This document shows positions 60,457 to 64,000 of a DNA stretch of 64,000 nucleotides, in pieces. Each line of letters begins with the position of its first letter. Positions within the stretch are counted from its first letter, which is position 1. A model generated the notes under the pieces. The model did no database searches. It was not told the DNA's origin and was given only the letters and a program-made list of their open reading frames with translations. Origin of the DNA: Cyanoderma ruficeps (taxonomy: Eukaryota > Chordata > Aves > Passeriformes > Timaliidae); the NCBI GenBank assembly GCA_008694505.1, contig VZDJ01007749.1, positions 7,031,457-7,095,456 on the forward strand. Reading direction: 5' to 3'. A program made the translations under genes and the position numbers.

Positions 60457-63400
60457 GTGTGTGTGTTTTTAAAAGGTTTTCTGAGAACTTCATTACACCA
60501 GCCGTCATACAGGGTTGTGCAAGAGGGAGGGGACCACAGAAGGTCATCCTCCCTCGTTTGGCTTTTCTGCTGTGCCTTAGGAAACCTCTGTGCTGGGGGC
60601 AGCAAATGCTCTTTTAACTGGGGCTTAAATCAAGAAGGAAAAGTGTTTATTTCAGTGGACCTCAAGCTGTGCCCCAATACTTATACAGCAAAACAAATGT
60701 CTCCTATCAGAGAGCAGAATGGATTGAAGAGGTGGCTGAGTCCTTGTCCCCTTCCTCTTGCATATTTTCCTGGTGACTGGGTGGGAAGAGAATGGAGAGA
60801 AGCAGGAGATGGAAGGCAGAAGTCCTTTCAGTCACTTTCCAGAGAAGGATGACAAAAACTTTATGCTGAAGCACAGAAAGTGGAGTTCATTTTAACCTCC
60901 CTAATGAGAAATGAAAAGTAAACAGTGCTTCAAGAACAGCATGACAACTATCAGTAAACATTTAAAACTTGTATAGTAGAAACCAGGTTGCATCAAGTTA
61001 CCAAATGCTTTCTATAATACTATATTCCTCTCCTGTGGACAATTAGGAAGACCGTTCTGCATTGGAGGACTAGTGCTGACAGCACAGAGCAATGGACATT
61101 TCAATGAAAAAGTTGTTGTTTTCTTCCTCTTGAGATCCAATAAAGATTTTATACATTGGAGTTTGCCTTATATCACTCCCATTGTGATGTTAAGTACAGA
61201 ATGGTGTTACTTTTTTATGATACACTGTCTGTTTGCATGAATACATAGCTATTAACAGGTACTTTCATTTTCTATGGAAGCTGTATCAATCTTTTCCAAT
61301 GACTTCTTACACTGATTTTAAATGATCTACCAAGCAACTTTTAAAAAGGGCCTCACCAATTTTTGTGTCTGTGTTTGATAATCTATCATACACAAGCAAA
61401 TCAATCCTCATTTGCCAAAGGAATACTAATAGTGCCTTACTAGATTGTAAAATCACTAAGTCAAACTTTTCTGGCTTGTCTCTCACTAAAATGTCTATTG
61501 ATGGAAATAATTTTAACTATAGACCATCTGCCCTTCTCTTGGTCTTCCATGTTCTGCACATCTTCAGAGCCTAACTACTGTCCTTAGTGGCCGTCTTGTG
61601 CATGATCTCACTTTCAAGTCTGGGTGATCAGGCTCCCACAAATAATCTGGCTGCTAGATCCTGAGCTCAGTATCTGTCATCGTCATCATGGTCAGGAAAA
61701 TACAGTTTTAGTAGTGAAGTTCTCTGTTCTCAAGTCTGTCCTCCCTGGCTTACCCCAAAGGTGCTTTCCTCCAGGTCAGCCAGAGGAAAGGAAGCAGAAA
61801 TGTGGTTGTTTTCCCACCCTGCTTAGAGAATCCCTGTTGATCACATACTTTGGACGTTGGACCTTGAAGCAGTTGTTGAAATGGACCATATAGACTTCTG
61901 GTGAGGCAGCTCTAATTAGTTTAGTTACAGCAAATTACAGCAAATCCATGTCTCATTCCCAAGGGCAAGAGCAGCCCAGGGAGGTGTAGTGAGCAACCTT
62001 CCGGAAGGTGAGCTGGTGCTTCCTGGGAAGGGCCCATCACAGGGCTCTCTGGTCCTGGGTACTAGGAGGCAATGTGTGGAATACACGCAAGACAACAGAT
62101 CCAAATTAGGGTTATCAATTGTCCTACACAGTCAAGGCAGTAAGAGATTACAATAATCACTAAAAAATCCATTTCTGACTTGTCACCAAAATTTTCCCTT
62201 TCCTCAGCTGAAAAAGACTTCAGAAAAATTGAAGGCAAAGATATTCCCTGGGATATAACAGTGGGAACAAGTAACTAGTGGACGGAAAGGGATTGTGGAC
62301 AATGGTTCAGTCCTGTTATAGGTCACCCTTTGGGAATAATGCCAGGGAAGTATTCAGCCAAAACCTCTCAAGTTTTCCAGGGTCCTGATGGTCCTCAAAT
62401 AGAGTATAATTTTCAGGATTTTTTTCTTTTTTAAATCTAGTTACCTAAATGCTGTGCTGTAATTTTCAGAGTCCTGGATAACTAACCCAAGAAATATTTG
62501 TGTGAGAAAGAGTTCTGGAAGTCTGGTTTACCAGCCCACTTACGTAGATTAAGCTGCCACCATGAAACTAAAGCTGGACATGTGTCTCAACTATGAATTA
62601 GGCTGATCAGACAAAACTGCCAGAAGCCAAAACTAAATCTGATCATTAATTATTACTAATTTGCAGTCCAAGAAAATAGAAGGTCCCTACATCATTAAAG
62701 TCTCTGGTTGGGTTCAAATTAAATTCTTCAGTGTTTTGTACACAGACCTTTTGGAAAACTTTCAGACTTTCCTTGTATGCCATAGTACAGAGGTCTGCTG
62801 GCATTTTTCAGAGCACACAGATAACATAAAGAGAAAAGAAATGATTGAAATGTAGATACAAAGAAAACCCCAAAACAACAGAAAAAGTAGTGCTTTTTTG
62901 AATGTCCCACCTGAATTCTAAAGCCCCTGGGTGGCTTTTGGTTCTAAAGATGTTTTTGCTACTTGAAATGCTTCAAAGAATCAGTTCTAAACTGCTCAGC
63001 AACAACCTTCATTTTCCAAAGACAGAAATCAAAATTCATTTGGACTGACATGGAAAGAAAGAGGGTGGGAAAAAAACAGGCTGCATTTTTCATACAGCCT
63101 TAACAAAAATGATGTGTTAATTTGACTCAGGAAAAAAGATGCAATAAGAAAAAAAAAGGAGGAAAAAGAGAGAACAAATATGGTTTGAATTAATAAAGTT
63201 TATGTTTAAAAAAGGAGAAAAGAACAGAGTAAATGATCTTTAATTAATGATCCTCTAGAAGGATTTATCGTGTGCTGCCACTAAAATATATTTTAGAATA
63301 TTACTCAAGGAATATGTGGGAAAATCTACAGAGATTTAGACACTGAATGGACGGATTTAAAGCATTACAGAAATTTCATCTGTAACCCTCTGTGCTGAGT

Positions 63401-64000
63401 TTTAATACCTTACAGTGACAAGAAGACTGGTGTTGAGGCAGAGCTTCAGTTTATGTTGCAGTTGTAATTTGTCACAGATGGGATTAATTTGATTTTATTT
63501 ATCATGCCTTCTTTGAGATTAACCAACAGAGGCTGGATAGGATCTTCAGCAAGTGAAATCACTGATGTTGTGGGTATGATCTCTCACTTTGTTGGTGGGC
63601 AAGTGGGCAGGCACTCTGAATGCTGGATGCTGCAGGATGAGAGGGATCAGATTCATCCAGTGTCACTGCACTGATTCAGTGCAGTGTGAGAAATGCACCT
63701 GTGTAAAGCTCTAACAATTCTACCTGAAATCTCTGAAGGGCTCCTCTGAATCACACCAGTGAGTGATCACTCCTTAGCAGAGCAGGGTCTCGTCCAGCTT
63801 CAGCAATGCTCATTTGAAATCTGTCAGGAGTCAATGGAGGGAGGCAGGAACCCCTACAAAACTTTGTATGGAATTTACTGGACCAAGTAGACCAGAAGAG
63901 GAATGACTAGGTTAGACTGTATGCCTAAAATTTAGGTGGCCAAGCTGGGTGAGATGACGTGCAGTCACTGTGGCTGTACCAGCTGGAGGTTTAATGGATC
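59813..64000. other. Upstream intergenic DNA, window end
   Basis: AT-rich unique sequence after the last CR1 tail, broken only by the CT/GT microsatellite at 60.4 kb. I see no coding exon, RNA gene or mobile element in it. Confidence 0.6.
60406..60465 (+). repeat. (CT)n microsatellite passing into (GT)n
   Basis: A CT-rich array with two TTT interruptions (60406-60456) followed by about four to five GT units (60457-60465). The arginine/glutamate repeat frames on the minus strand here are translations of this array, not genes. Confidence 0.95.

Noticed and set aside
60344..60605. Minus-strand frames with long Arg-Glu repeats
   Set aside because: Direct translation of the CT microsatellite.
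60457..60852. 131-codon plus frame after the CT/GT microsatellite
   Set aside because: It begins inside the GT array and has no recognisable domain.
1..64000. CRISPR arrays, tRNA or rRNA genes, bacterial operons, integrated viral gene sets
   Set aside because: I found no regularly spaced direct repeats, no tRNA cloverleaf or rRNA sequence, and no intact or partial viral polymerase, capsid or envelope gene that I could recognise.

Overview
This window is vertebrate nuclear DNA, almost certainly from a bird. It has long AT-rich introns, GT-AG splicing, one CpG-island promoter and several CR1 LINE tails, the dominant repeat of avian genomes. Two of the CR1 copies (28.7 and 59.6 kb) have a 3' end that I associate with songbird-type CR1, but the species cannot be fixed from this sequence. 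There is no bacterial-style gene packing. Nearly all open frames of 60-145 codons look like chance reading frames in intron or intergenic DNA.

The one gene I can identify with confidence is LYPLAL1 (lysophospholipase-like 1, an alpha/beta-hydrolase of the acyl-protein thioesterase family). It lies on the minus strand, with its start codon at 29294 and its stop at 2980-2982. All five coding exons are present and join in frame through canonical splice sites to give 236 residues. The predicted catalytic triad is Ser122, Asp177 and His209. The introns are about 4.2, 10.9, 10.0 and 0.6 kb. Exon 1 lies inside a GC- and CpG-rich block (about 28.88-29.79 kb) that must hold the promoter. The canonical poly(A) hexamer overlaps the stop codon, and weaker variants lie further on.

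Region by region: 1-2979 is 3' UTR and downstream DNA. 2980-29294 is the LYPLAL1 coding span, with CR1 fragments at about 4.07-4.32, 11.88-12.24, 18.27-18.81, 27.33-27.54 and 28.67-28.91 kb. 29.3-30.2 kb is the CpG-rich 5' flank, including a 31-bp tandem pair split by a single N. From 30.2 to 64.0 kb I recognise no gene. That region holds simple repeats, one clear CR1 tail (59.54-59.81 kb), a possible solo LTR (about 52.1-52.4 kb), a possible old LINE coding fragment (43.55-43.80 kb) and a few coding-like tracts of unknown origin (for example 56.27-56.9 and 57.15-57.42 kb).

I did not find a convincing undescribed biological system. The leads most worth a search are exon-like open frames on the LYPLAL1 strand inside intron 2: one at 15.9-16.1 kb with an ASH-domain-like pattern, and a splice-linked pair at 21.6-22.04 kb. 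The GC3-rich open tract at 57.15-57.42 kb is another. All of these are inferences without database support.
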